32,932 nt of DNA from Alphaproteobacteria bacterium (GCA_013289265.1 JABDAH010000009.1:1-32932), one strand, 5' to 3'; positions 1 to 7,568 are shown, counted from the stretch's first letter. A program made the numbers and translations. Notes: generated by a model not told the origin, from the letters alone.

Positions 1-2
1 AA

Positions 3-236
3 TTACGAATTCATTCCCAAAATACGGCTGATGACAAAACCAAGGCCCGTATCAACGGCCAGGAAAAACACGCCGGTTACCAGAGCCATAACGACAATCA
101 TCACCGTCGTCAGCATGGTTTCCTTGCGCGAGGGCCAGGTGACCTTGCCGATTTCCCGACGCGTTTCCGCGACGAAAGCACCCAGATTAAATCCGGACTT
201 CGGTTTCTCGGTTACAGTTGCTTGATCACTTGCCAT
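3..236 (-). CDS. secE: Preprotein translocase subunit SecE
   Basis: Small single-span inner-membrane subunit of the SecYEG channel, 77 residues. The conserved amphipathic segment is visible (EIGKVTWPSRKET, about residues 28-40), followed by one hydrophobic helix (about 43-65), as in the short SecE of most bacteria outside the enterics. I chose the ATG at 236 because it has AGGA about 8 bases upstream and gives the usual N terminus. An in-frame ATG at 263 (with AAGG upstream) would add nine residues and cannot be excluded. It lies directly downstream of tRNA-Trp on the same strand, the common trpT-secE order; nusG would be expected beyond the window edge. The stop codon is at 3-5, so the gene is complete. 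Confidence 0.95.
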   Translation of the reverse strand: MASDQATVTEKPKSGFNLGAFVAETRREIGKVTWPSRKETMLTTVMIVVMALVTGVFFLAVDTGLGFVISRILGMNS

Positions 237-277
237 GTATTTTATCCTGTCTCTTGTCATCACCTTCTGCCTTTAAA

Positions 278-353
278 TGGCAGGAGTGGAGGGGCTCGAA
301 CCCGCAGCCTTCGGTTTTGGAGACCGACGCTCTACCAATTGAGCTACACTCCT
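278..353 (-). tRNA. trpT: tRNA-Trp (anticodon CCA)
   Basis: Read on the minus strand this folds as a full tRNA: acceptor AGGAGTG pairing with CACTCCT, D-arm with GGTAGAGC, anticodon loop CTCCAAA (anticodon CCA, Trp), and T-arm GGGTTCGAGCCC. The discriminator G is followed by an encoded CCA (278-280). It is intact. Its 3' end faces secE rather than the island, so the island does not look like a classical insertion at this tRNA's 3' end. Confidence 0.97.
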
Positions 354-418
354 GTATTAACCCCATTTCGGCTTTTACTCACAGTCCCCCGTCCGGTGTT
401 TTCACATCGGACTTAGCT

Positions 419-424
419 ATTATA
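419..424 (-). promoter_or_regulatory. Candidate -10 box of the tRNA-Trp/secE transcript
   Basis: The minus strand reads TATAAT here, about 65 bases upstream of the mature tRNA 5' end. No good -35 hexamer is seen 16-18 bases further upstream, so the call rests mainly on the perfect -10 and the position. Confidence 0.4.
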
Positions 425-542
425 CTATTGGGGGATAAGGGTTTTTAGCCTAAACACATCTTCTTGGCTACAAAAAAATGCAGGATCATTATAGCTTATA
501 TAACAAGGGAATAAACAATTAAGATCGGCCTCAAAATGGCTT

Positions 543-566
543 TTGCTACAGAAATTGCTACAGAAA
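543..566. repeat. Tandem 12-base direct repeat, TTGCTACAGAAA x2
   Basis: Two perfect adjacent copies of TTGCTACAGAAA lie at 543-554 and 555-566. Short direct repeats with GCTACA cores are often seen beside tyrosine-integrase attachment sites as arm-type binding sites; that reading is inference here. They sit 27 bases outside the inverted end that begins at 593. Confidence 0.6.
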
Positions 567-592
567 CTTTTTTCATCGCTTTTTGCTGATCA

Positions 593-665
593 GGGGTTAG
601 TAACAATCTACTACAGGCCTGATTTTACTAATAATTGCAAATTGCGGCCTGCAACATGCCCCCAT
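593..665 (+). repeat. Left inverted end of the 755-aa gene cassette
   Basis: Reading inward (rightward), this end shows GGGGTTAGTAA (593-603), CTGATTT (619-625) and TGCCCCCAT (657-665). The same three blocks occur in the same order, reading inward from the right, at 3373 to 3301. The offset between the first two blocks is identical (26 bases) and the offset to the third differs by one base. The sequence between the blocks is not conserved. Confidence 0.6.
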
Positions 666-848
666 TTGTTCCCCAATGCAGTTAATTTTGAGGCGGGAAC
701 CGATATGAGTTTCTGACTAGCCAAACCCCTCTTTGGGCAGCTTCTCGAGGTATGTGACTGATAGACCTCTTCGGGGTTCTTCGTTGGTTTTAATTTCTTT
801 AGAAGATATACAGTTGGTACTAGATGAAATTTATTTGGTTGCCTTGTC

Positions 849-3116
849 ATGGGTTCGTTAAGTCTAAAAGTTAGATACAGGCCAATCCGCTTTGGCCTGT
901 GCATTAGATCCGGCGATATTGCCGCGCTAAGCTATGCACAGCGACTTTCGATGACAATGTGGGGTGGATACTTCAACCCAATAATTCCTGTTGATGATAC
1001 CGATCTTGCCGAAGCTCTTATTAAACTCTTTCGTGTAGATGTTCTTTGGCCTGTAACAAGTGATTCAACAATTGAACAATTTATTTCTGCACACGCCTAT
1101 TTACGCAATCCTTTCCATCAAAATTCGTTATTTGTCGGGCGGCCACCAGATGATTTAAAGCCTTACTATGTGGACATATTTCACCCCATCACACGTCTTT
1201 ATGAGGAGCATTACAAAAAGAATACGATGCCTAACGCAAGAATAACGGTATTGAATTGGAGACCAGATGATCCATTATCAAATTTAATTTTGTCTGCGTA
1301 TGGTGGCTTTCCTTCGCCAGTCACCACGGGATTTGATTACGAAGAATTTGTGAAGGCGAATTTATCTCCCACCATCGTCAGCTTGGGTCAGTCAGACCCG
1401 CTTCCCGATACGAACAAAAGCTCATTCCATCTATCGAGTTATTCGAGATTGTTTATCGACGAGCATTATTCAATTAGAAATAATTGGAGACATTCTGGTT
1501 TGTATATAGGAAGTGTGACTAACTTTGCAGATTTGCTAAATTTCTGGAATGTAAGGGCGACTGGCACTCCGTTACAATTTTACGATCCGGTATTTGCAGC
1601 AAGATTAGATCAACGCAGGGATACTTGGCTTGAAATATTGAGGCAAAGACCGCCCGGAACGCTTCCGTCTGACTCGTCTATAGGTCTTTGGCATCGACAA
1701 GATGCGCCAATAGCAGACCCAAGTATTTATGGCGCAAACATTATGGACGTGGGGATAGATAGTGCGATCTGGAACGGCCTCAATATCAGGGCATCTTTGG
1801 TTTATTTCTCAGAGCATTCAGTACTAGCTGCTACGGACAAAATATCTACCGGAAAGCAGCGCATTTCCTTTCAATTACCTTCAAAACCATTGTCGGAAGC
1901 CCGCAGCACATACAATCAACATTATGTAGTGTCGATTGGTATGGGTATTGGTCTGTTCGGGGAAGAGCGACAGACTTTAATGACGCCATATTTACCTGCA
2001 TTAAATGAGTATTATGGTCGCAACTTGTATTTTGAATATGATAAAGCGAGAGTTGAGCCAGAAAGTTTTGGCATAATTTGTGATGTAAATCGTTCGGACT
2101 TATCGCTTGATTCATTGGATGTTGGTGAACTGATCTCAAGAATATTTAAGAGCTTTAATATCGACGCCGAACCTAGCAAGGCAGGATTGGTAGCCAGTCA
2201 GCTTGTTCGGCAAATGGGCGGACTCGGTGGATGTAGACCGTTCAAGATCACAGGCGTTCGCAAATTGATTGAGAAATACAAGCCAGATCAGGCTTTTTCG
2301 AGAGGTAACGCGACCAATATAATACATGATCGGGATACCACAGGGAATGCCTCATTTGACCGTCATGAATATTTACATATTGAGAGACGTGATCGTGGTT
2401 CGCTTACAACTTCCCAAGTTTTCGACTACATGCTCAAAAGAGGTGTATTCAGGGCGGGGCTGAAATTTGATTGTCCATCATGTAAACTCGATTTCTGGAC
2501 ATCAATTGATGACGTGCGGTCTAATGCTACATGCGAATACTGCGGTGAAGAATTTAATATCACGCCACATTTAAAAGATGGTGGCTGGGGATTTAGACGT
2601 TCGGGGTTATTTGGAAAGGATAATAATCAAGAGGGAGCAATCCCCGTCACACTAACTTTGATGCAACTAAATACCATCTTTCATGGAAAGATGATTTACA
2701 CAACTGGAATGAATTTAACTCATGTACCCTCGGGAAAGAAATGTGAGACGGATTTTGTAGCCGTGATCGACTCGCATCCAGGCGAAACAGAGATTGTAAT
2801 TTCTGAATGCAAAACGCGCCAAGAAATTACACAGGACGACGTTGATAATCTCAGGCTGATCGCAGATACTCTTAAAGCCCAAAACCTCACGCCGTTTATT
2901 ATACTTTCAAAACTGGTTCCTTTTACAGCCGATGAAATTGCTCGCATTCGTACATTAAATACTCAATACGAACGAAGAGTTATCATGTTTACTGAGCGGG
3001 AATTAGAGCCATATCTACCATATGAACGTACCGAAAAAGAGTTGAATATAAAGGTTAGAGGCAGTTCGCTTGCTGATATGGCGGATGCGACTGTTCAAAT
3101 ATATTTTACGCCTTAG
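849..3116 (+). CDS. Large protein with zinc ribbon and PD-(D/E)XK nuclease-like C terminus, putative defence protein
   Basis: 755 residues, no named family recognised. The N terminus has a segment around WGGYFNPIIPV (about 38-48), a motif I associate only with large uncharacterised bacterial proteins. A four-cysteine zinc ribbon is clear at C542-x2-C545 and C562-x2-C565. Beyond it lies a restriction-endonuclease-like core: D635 in ETDFVAVI, then after a spacer ISECK with E653 and K655, which matches the D...ExK layout of PD-(D/E)XK nucleases. No signal peptide or membrane span is seen. The ATG at 849 is the only sensible start, since an in-frame stop lies at 825-827; the ribosome-binding site is weak. 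It is AT-rich, stands alone, and is bracketed by inverted end sequences next to an integrase. DNA cleavage in phage or plasmid defence is inference. Confidence 0.72.
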   Translation: MGSLSLKVRYRPIRFGLCIRSGDIAALSYAQRLSMTMWGGYFNPIIPVDDTDLAEALIKLFRVDVLWPVTSDSTIEQFISAHAYLRNPFHQNSLFVGRPPDDLKPYYVDIFHPITRLYEEHYKKNTMPNARITVLNWRPDDPLSNLILSAYGGFPSPVTTGFDYEEFVKANLSPTIVSLGQSDPLPDTNKSSFHLSSYSRLFIDEHYSIRNNWRHSGLYIGSVTNFADLLNFWNVRATGTPLQFYDPVFAARLDQRRDTWLEILRQRPPGTLPSDSSIGLWHRQDAPIADPSIYGANIMDVGIDSAIWNGLNIRASLVYFSEHSVLAATDKISTGKQRISFQLPSKPLSEARSTYNQHYVVSIGMGIGLFGEERQTLMTPYLPALNEYYGRNLYFEYDKARVEPESFGIICDVNRSDLSLDSLDVGELISRIFKSFNIDAEPSKAGLVASQLVRQMGGLGGCRPFKITGVRKLIEKYKPDQAFSRGNATNIIHDRDTTGNASFDRHEYLHIERRDRGSLTTSQVFDYMLKRGVFRAGLKFDCPSCKLDFWTSIDDVRSNATCEYCGEEFNITPHLKDGGWGFRRSGLFGKDNNQEGAIPVTLTLMQLNTIFHGKMIYTTGMNLTHVPSGKKCETDFVAVIDSHPGETEIVISECKTRQEITQDDVDNLRLIADTLKAQNLTPFIILSKLVPFTADEIARIRTLNTQYERRVIMFTERELEPYLPYERTEKELNIKVRGSSLADMADATVQIYFTP

Positions 3117-3434
3117 GAACTTCAATTATAAATTTTTAGGAATGCCGAATAAGCGGAATAGGCCAGTATGAAGGCCAGCAGCCTTGTGCGTGTCCTCCAG
3201 TAAACAACATGGAGATTTGTAACAGGTATTTTGCAGAAATATTTCTTTTCAATAACACGGGTAAGAGTCCCTTGCTCGTCAGGAAAGGCGGGGGCATATG
3301 TGGGGGCATCGAGAAAACGGTATAGACGTTTTACTGATTCAAATCAGTATGTTATCGAGTTATTACTAACCCCGTAGGGAAGGAGCGGGTGTAAATATTA
3401 AGAGAGAGCTTGAACAGGCAAACGAACGCAAATA
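3117..3434. other. Gene-free stretch between the putative nuclease and the integrase
   Basis: No coding sequence is seen. It contains two direct copies of GGGGGCAT (3290-3297 and 3302-3309), a 16-base dyad ACTGATT-CA-AATCAGT (3333-3348) and the inverted end block TTACTAACCCC (3363-3373). Lying just past the 3' end of an integrase gene, this is the likely place for an attachment region. Confidence 0.5.
3301..3373 (-). repeat. Right inverted end of the 755-aa gene cassette, near the integrase
   Basis: On the minus strand, reading inward from 3373, it shows GGGGTTAGTAA (3373-3363), CTGATTT (3347-3341) and TGCCCCCA (3308-3301), mirroring the blocks at 593-665 with almost identical spacing. A further GGGGGCAT copy follows at 3290-3297. 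It could be terminal inverted repeats of a small mobile unit, or the mirrored arm sites of an attachment region. Confidence 0.6.
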
Positions 3435-4622
3435 CTACCCTAATTGCAGGCCACTTTTAGGCCTAGACTTAGTGACGGCCCGGAAAGCTTCATTCAGCTT
3501 CAAAGCAGCATCATCCTGCATGGTATCCGTAACATGAGAGTAAAGATCGAGAGTCGTTGTGATCGTGCTGTGCCCTAATCTCTCCTGAGTAATTTTGGGA
3601 TGCACACCCTCCGTCAACAGTTGCGTGGCATGAGAATGCCTTAGATCATGAAAGCGAATGCGAGGCAGGTTGGGCAGTTTTCTTATGGCCTTGATAAATT
3701 CATGTGTAACTGACGAAGGCCAGAGAGGCTCGCCATCATATCGGCAAGCAACGAGTGTTTCTTGAGTTTGCTCAATTCCAAGCTCTTTTAGTTCCTGTGT
3801 TTGCTTTTCTTTCCATGCGAGCAATTCCTCAACAGCGTAATCCGGCAAAACAACAGCTCTGGTTCTTTCCGTTTTGGGAGCTTTGAATCGAAGACCTTTC
3901 CTCGATTGCTCAAGGCTCTCCACAACACGGACGATTTTTTTCTCAAAATCTATGTTTTTCCAGCGCAGCGCCAAAATCTCCCCTCGCCTCATGCCTGTCG
4001 TTAAAGCCAAAAGCACCGGCACAAAAACATTTTTGCCCCGCAAGGCCTCAAGCAGGATAGCCGACTGCTCGATAGTAAGGGTTGTTATCGCGGTCTTTTT
4101 CGTCCTAGCGGGCTTAACAAAAGCTGCATGATTGCGAGCAATCAGTTGAAGTTGTACCGCATGTTTGAGTGCAGAACTCAGAATGCGGTGAAAATGCAAT
4201 CGGGTACGGGGCGAAAGACCCCCGCCCTTCTTGTCTCTGCGGCCCGATGTCTCCCATGTATTGTAGGCACTTTGAATAATTGCTGGTGATAGCTTATTCA
4301 GAAGGTGATTACCGAAGGTAGGAATAAGAAATTTATTAACTATGTCGGCATATCTATCATATGTTTTGGGACTAACTTGCGAACGGATGGTATCAATCCA
4401 TTGTTTGAGATATTCCCCTGTCGTTAATTTAGTAGGTTCTACATAATCTCCCGTATTGAGTGCTTTTAGAATGCGCTGCAATTCGCCATTTACTTCCTTG
4501 CGCGTGCCTTTAAATGTTACAGTTTTGACTTTCCATTTGCCCGTTACGGGGTCCGTACCAAGGCTATAACGAATTTCGAAACTATTGTCCGAACGTTGGC
4601 GAATATGTCCCTCATGGCGCAT
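3435..4622 (-). CDS. Tyrosine-family site-specific integrase
   Basis: 395-residue phage/ICE-type integrase. The N terminus has an arm-binding-like segment (about 1-60) and a SAM-like core-binding domain (about 65-160). The catalytic domain retains all expected residues: R212 in GMRRGE, H325 and R328 in HDLRH, H351 in LGHS, and the nucleophile Y361 in DLYSH. It should be active for integration and excision. The 3' end points to the repeat-bearing stretch 3290-3373, as when int lies beside its attachment site. An excisionase-like gene lies immediately upstream on the same strand (gap about 70 bases), so they probably form one unit. I could not identify a direct-repeat core pair that would fix the element's ends. 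Confidence 0.93.
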   Translation of the reverse strand: MRHEGHIRQRSDNSFEIRYSLGTDPVTGKWKVKTVTFKGTRKEVNGELQRILKALNTGDYVEPTKLTTGEYLKQWIDTIRSQVSPKTYDRYADIVNKFLIPTFGNHLLNKLSPAIIQSAYNTWETSGRRDKKGGGLSPRTRLHFHRILSSALKHAVQLQLIARNHAAFVKPARTKKTAITTLTIEQSAILLEALRGKNVFVPVLLALTTGMRRGEILALRWKNIDFEKKIVRVVESLEQSRKGLRFKAPKTERTRAVVLPDYAVEELLAWKEKQTQELKELGIEQTQETLVACRYDGEPLWPSSVTHEFIKAIRKLPNLPRIRFHDLRHSHATQLLTEGVHPKITQERLGHSTITTTLDLYSHVTDTMQDDAALKLNEAFRAVTKSRPKSGLQLG

Positions 4623-4693
4623 GCGATTCCTCCATTAAAAATGTTTTTCTGAAAATGGCTTTGTAAAAAAGACGGTTTAGAAATGGTGGTGTA

Positions 4694-4891
4694 TTAAATC
4701 GGCTGCTGGGGTTTGCCTTGGCAAAGCGTGGCAAACCAACGCTCGGCTTCGATATGGGTAATAAGCGTCGTATGACCACGCTTGATGATATGCAGTCGGT
4801 TGGCGGCGACTTCGCGGTAAAAGCTAGCTCTCGAAATGACGTAGCGACGGCAAAATTCGGGCACGCGAAAGGCTTTGGCTTCTTCATCCAT
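4694..4891 (-). CDS. Excisionase/AlpA-like small DNA-binding protein
   Basis: 65 residues from the ATG at 4891, which has AGGAGAAG a few bases upstream; a longer reading from 4972 lacks such a site. The sequence FRVPEFCRRYVISRASFYRE (about 9-28) is a winged-helix/MerR-like helix-turn-helix of the excisionase and AlpA type, followed by a basic segment and an IEAERWFATL helix, typical of proteins that bind near att sites. It is co-oriented with and just upstream of the integrase gene, which supports a role in directing excision or controlling int. The family call is by motif only. Confidence 0.75.
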   Translation of the reverse strand: MDEEAKAFRVPEFCRRYVISRASFYREVAANRLHIIKRGHTTLITHIEAERWFATLCQGKPQQPI

Positions 4892-5310
4892 GACGCTTCT
4901 CCTGGGTTGTTGTGTGGAGTTAAATCGCAATGCGCCCTTCCCGCAGAAAAGACGTTGGAAATGGCGACGCAATCTGCGTCGTTATCTCTTAGCTAGAAGA
5001 GAAAACGTAACCGCCCCTGCGGTTACGGAAGCGCAAGCCGTTTACCGGCGCAGTGCGATGCGAGCTACTGTGCCGCGTTCATGCGGCAAAACAGTAGCGG
5101 GAAGGCTTTTCGCGTCCTCGCGAAAAGTCACATGGTTAATAGGTTTGGTTAAAGAGTGCGGATCAATTACTGAAATTCGGTAAGTTGTTTTTCATCACCG
5201 AATATTCAAGTGCAGAATAAATAGTTGCGGCAGATAAACCGCACCTGTTAACCACGATTTTGCAGTATGTTCCTTTGTATATTTTTAGTCATAAAACTTG
5301 GAGCATTATT
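4892..5310. other. Hairpin-rich non-coding stretch upstream of the excisionase gene
   Basis: No convincing gene. The segment holds a row of strong inverted repeats: 4965-4981 (7-bp arms), 5006-5027 (CGTAACCGC/GCGGTTACG, perfect 9 bp), 5037-5049 (GCCG/CGGC), 5064-5098 (8-bp outer and 5-bp inner arms with an AAA bulge) and 5106-5127 (CTTTTCGCG/CGCGAAAAG, perfect 9 bp). None is followed by a T-run, so they are not ordinary terminators. Possibilities are a structured RNA, an oriT or replication site, or recombination-related DNA structure. Confidence 0.5.
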
Positions 5311-5589
5311 ATGAGCAACGTTATTCCCTTTAGACCAAAGGCTAAATTGGCTGCTAAACAAGAGCCAAGAAATACAACTATGAATATGTCTAGCTCACAT
5401 ATCTACGCTGTCTATGCGTTGGCGGAGCAAACTTCTAAAATGTTGGGCATTTCTTTTGCAGAAGTGGAGCAAATGCTCATGCTGCAATTTAAAGTCAAAA
5501 GCATTGATATGCTTTTAGAGAGTGACTTTCCGGATGTTGTTGATGCGCTGGCTGATCTACAAGAACCGGAAGCTGTTACGATGCATTAG
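5311..5589 (+). CDS. Small ORF6C-like phage-type protein
   Basis: 92 residues from the ATG at 5311 (GGAG about 8 bases upstream), starting MSNVIPFRPK. The C-terminal part (about 70-92: QFKVKSIDMLL, then DVVDALADL, ending VTMH) resembles the small ORF6C-type module found at the C terminus of phage antirepressors, where FgVkS is followed by an acidic helix. It is a paralog of the 72-residue protein at 7786-8004: both share F-x-V-x-S-I, a terminal D-L and the same last four residues VTMH. Function unknown; a regulatory role with the neighbouring HTH proteins is inference. It converges on the methyltransferase gene to its right. Confidence 0.6.
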   Translation: MSNVIPFRPKAKLAAKQEPRNTTMNMSSSHIYAVYALAEQTSKMLGISFAEVEQMLMLQFKVKSIDMLLESDFPDVVDALADLQEPEAVTMH

Positions 5590-5614
5590 CTCTAACAGCT
5601 AACCACGATCTACG

Positions 5615-6652
5615 CTAAATTTTCAGTGCTACAAGTCGCAAAGATGAATTAGGTAGCCTCAAGATATGGCTATCATTAAATCCAGCTTTCTTTGCACTTG
5701 TCGTTACCATGTCATCTGGGAAGCGAAAATTATTGGCCATATATCCTTTAAAACCTTTAGGAATGATCAATTCATATCCTCCTATATCAAACCGCATAGG
5801 GCGCTTTGTGCTTACATGCCTTGTAAGTACATAATTTTCTGGATGCCATGTATGTTCAATTTCATAAAAATTCTTGGCCTCATATCTTCGGTCAACAGGC
5901 AGCTCTTGAGCCACACGATCAAAAATCGACAATTGATATGAGTGGATAAGGGGGTGCTCATAAAAAGCTTTAATTTCTTTCCCATCCAACCCTACGCCAC
6001 TATCATCTGCATAGGAAAAAATGAGTGTACCGCCTTTTTTCAAGGTGCGGGAGAATCTAAACAAAACATCAGTTAGGATGTCCTCGGTTCTTCTATGTAT
6101 AGCATCAGCTGGAATATTGGTGAAAGTTAGACCCGCACAATAAATGGTGCTGTCTTTTTCTAACTCTGGCAGGCCATCAAAAAAATTACACTGAATGAAA
6201 GAGGGTTTAAATGGAAGCTCTTGTTGAACAATGTATTTCCTAGCTGTATCGAAGGAATCTTCAGACACATCTGCAATTTTATATTGAAGTGGCTTTTTAG
6301 TTTTCTGCGTAATTTTTCTTAACAACGGATAGGTTTTATTCAGAAATGCATTGACTGATCCAAACCCAGCCTCGACAAAATTAACAGTCTCCCCACATAT
6401 ATTGGCCAAAACATCAATATGCGCTGTAATCAGTTCAATCTCTGCCAAAGTTATTTGGCTGCGATAAATATGGTTTTCGGCTAGCCAGCGTGAATAATAC
6501 TGGCCGCCCTTACCGACATATCCATGCCGTGCGATATGCCCGCCACGAAGACCCGCAAAGAAATCCACCATATCGTCTAAAAATTCCTCATGCTTTGGCG
6601 TAAGGAATTTGGGTTTTGAGATAAAGGGAAGAGTATGAGTGCCCAGCATCAT
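5615..6652 (-). CDS. EgtD-like SAM-dependent methyltransferase
   Basis: 345 residues resembling the histidine-specific methyltransferase family (Methyltransf_33, which includes EgtD of ergothioneine synthesis). Visible are an N-terminal helical part with YYSRWLAENHIYRSQITLAE, the SAM-binding motif I region NFVEAGFGSVNAFL (91-104) and an acidic motif KIADVSEDSFD (125-135), like the D-x-S step of EgtD. The glycine motif is degenerate compared with the usual GSG. No egtB-type partner gene is present, so ergothioneine synthesis is not indicated; the substrate is unknown. The start overlaps the stop of the upstream regulator gene by four bases (ATGA), so the two are translationally coupled. This suggests regulator and enzyme act in one circuit. 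Confidence 0.7.
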   Translation of the reverse strand: MMLGTHTLPFISKPKFLTPKHEEFLDDMVDFFAGLRGGHIARHGYVGKGGQYYSRWLAENHIYRSQITLAEIELITAHIDVLANICGETVNFVEAGFGSVNAFLNKTYPLLRKITQKTKKPLQYKIADVSEDSFDTARKYIVQQELPFKPSFIQCNFFDGLPELEKDSTIYCAGLTFTNIPADAIHRRTEDILTDVLFRFSRTLKKGGTLIFSYADDSGVGLDGKEIKAFYEHPLIHSYQLSIFDRVAQELPVDRRYEAKNFYEIEHTWHPENYVLTRHVSTKRPMRFDIGGYELIIPKGFKGYMANNFRFPDDMVTTSAKKAGFNDSHILRLPNSSLRLVALKI

Positions 6653-7320
6653 TTATTGTCCTTAGACAGCTGAGGCGTTGGCGGCTTTGAGTAATTCCAG
6701 ATAAATTCAAATTGTGCACGGAAGGCTGATGCCATTGAAGGAACGGTAATTCTTAAAATCTCTAAATTATTGCTTTCAAATTTAATGAAAGCGAGTTTGT
6801 TATTATATACATAGATTGGGTACTGATAAAAAAATTGCTTAGGAACCCAACGATACTCAATATAGGAGTCGTTCCTAAAATAGTAATCGTCTTCTCTGAG
6901 CAATACTCTAAACTTAATCTTATCTTTAATTGCGGTCATGCGAGCGCGGTGAATTTGCGCTTCTTCTTCGCTGACATTAAATTTTGCAAATAGCTTTTCA
7001 TCAACTCCTGACACACATAAATCGCCACCTTCTTTGACAGTCTCATAAACATCATCAAAAAGGCGTTTAAGCGCATCTGAACCAATAATACGATCCATGA
7101 TACCAATATGCCGCTTGACACCATCATCGGGCAAAAATTCAATGCCTCGCCCTTCTAATATGCCGCGAATTTTACGTATGGTTTCTTCACGATAAGCTGT
7201 TTTACCGCTAAGCGTGTCGTTCAATGTTTTTTTTGCAATTTTGGCCTCCACAGACATAACTTCTCTGGTGATACCAGCTAAAGCCATTGCTGCTTCTATT
7301 TGCGGGCCGGTAAGCCTCAT
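6649..7320 (-). CDS. HTH regulator with TrmB-like sensor domain (coupled to the methyltransferase)
   Basis: 223 residues. N-terminal XRE-like helix-turn-helix (about 5-60) ending in IEFLPDDGVK, a linker common in alphaproteobacterial XRE proteins. The C-terminal half (about 80-210) has a pattern like the phospholipase-D-like ligand domain of TrmB-type regulators: R-x-VPK, then PIYVYNNKLAFIKFE, then PSMASAFRAQFEFIW. The same domain order and motifs occur in the regulator at 8017-8706, so the two are paralogs. The gene is divergent from the small genes that begin at 7569; the 248-base gap carries long inverted repeats that are likely operators. Its stop codon overlaps the methyltransferase start. 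Confidence 0.72.
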   Translation of the reverse strand: MRLTGPQIEAAMALAGITREVMSVEAKIAKKTLNDTLSGKTAYREETIRKIRGILEGRGIEFLPDDGVKRHIGIMDRIIGSDALKRLFDDVYETVKEGGDLCVSGVDEKLFAKFNVSEEEAQIHRARMTAIKDKIKFRVLLREDDYYFRNDSYIEYRWVPKQFFYQYPIYVYNNKLAFIKFESNNLEILRITVPSMASAFRAQFEFIWNYSKPPTPQLSKDNK

Positions 7321-7380
7321 GGTTAATTTCTTTCTAGTTGAGCTATACTGATATGACCCTACAAAACTTTAAAGGTAATT

Positions 7381-7489
7381 AAAAGTACTAAAATGTTTTC
7401 GCAACATTATTTCTTTCTTCAATTTATTACCTATTATTGGCATGTAATTACATATTACAGATAGTTTATAAAACGTTTTAGGTACTTTT
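7381..7489. promoter_or_regulatory. Divergent control region with long inverted repeat
   Basis: AAAAGTACTAAAATGTTTT (7381-7399) is repeated in inverted form at 7470-7489 (reverse complement AAAAGTACCTAAAACGTTTT), differing by one inserted base and one substitution. Between them lies a perfect 12-base palindrome ATGTAATTACAT (7442-7453). The region is very AT-rich and sits between divergent genes starting at 7320 and 7569, so it is the likely operator for one or both HTH regulators nearby. Confidence 0.6.
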
Positions 7490-7568
7490 TCTATTCTTTT
7501 TGTTTTATTTTCATCGAATCATCGGTTATTCTCCTTGTATTCGATAAGCAATTTTAGGGGTAATTAAA

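Larger units (their letters stand above)
354..592. other. Intergenic region between trpT and the accessory DNA
   Basis: No credible gene is seen between the tRNA (353) and the first accessory gene (849). The left part holds the probable trpT promoter and a small dyad (GTCCG/CGGAC, 391-412). The right part is AT-rich and ends in a tandem 12-base repeat. The transition from core to accessory DNA is probably within this stretch. Confidence 0.6.

Noticed and set aside
278..353. tRNA-Trp as the attachment site of the island
   Set aside because: The 3' end of the tRNA faces secE, not the island, and no partial copy of the tRNA was seen elsewhere in the window.
4875..5183. Plus-strand frame of about 100 codons across the hairpin cluster
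   Set aside because: Composition is unlike a protein (many Arg, Ser, Cys), it overlaps the excisionase gene, and the DNA is explained by inverted repeats.
5247..5610. TAACCACGAT repeated before and after the small gene at 5311-5589
   Set aside because: Only 10 matching bases at 5250 and 5600; no further similarity or inverted ends, so chance is likely.
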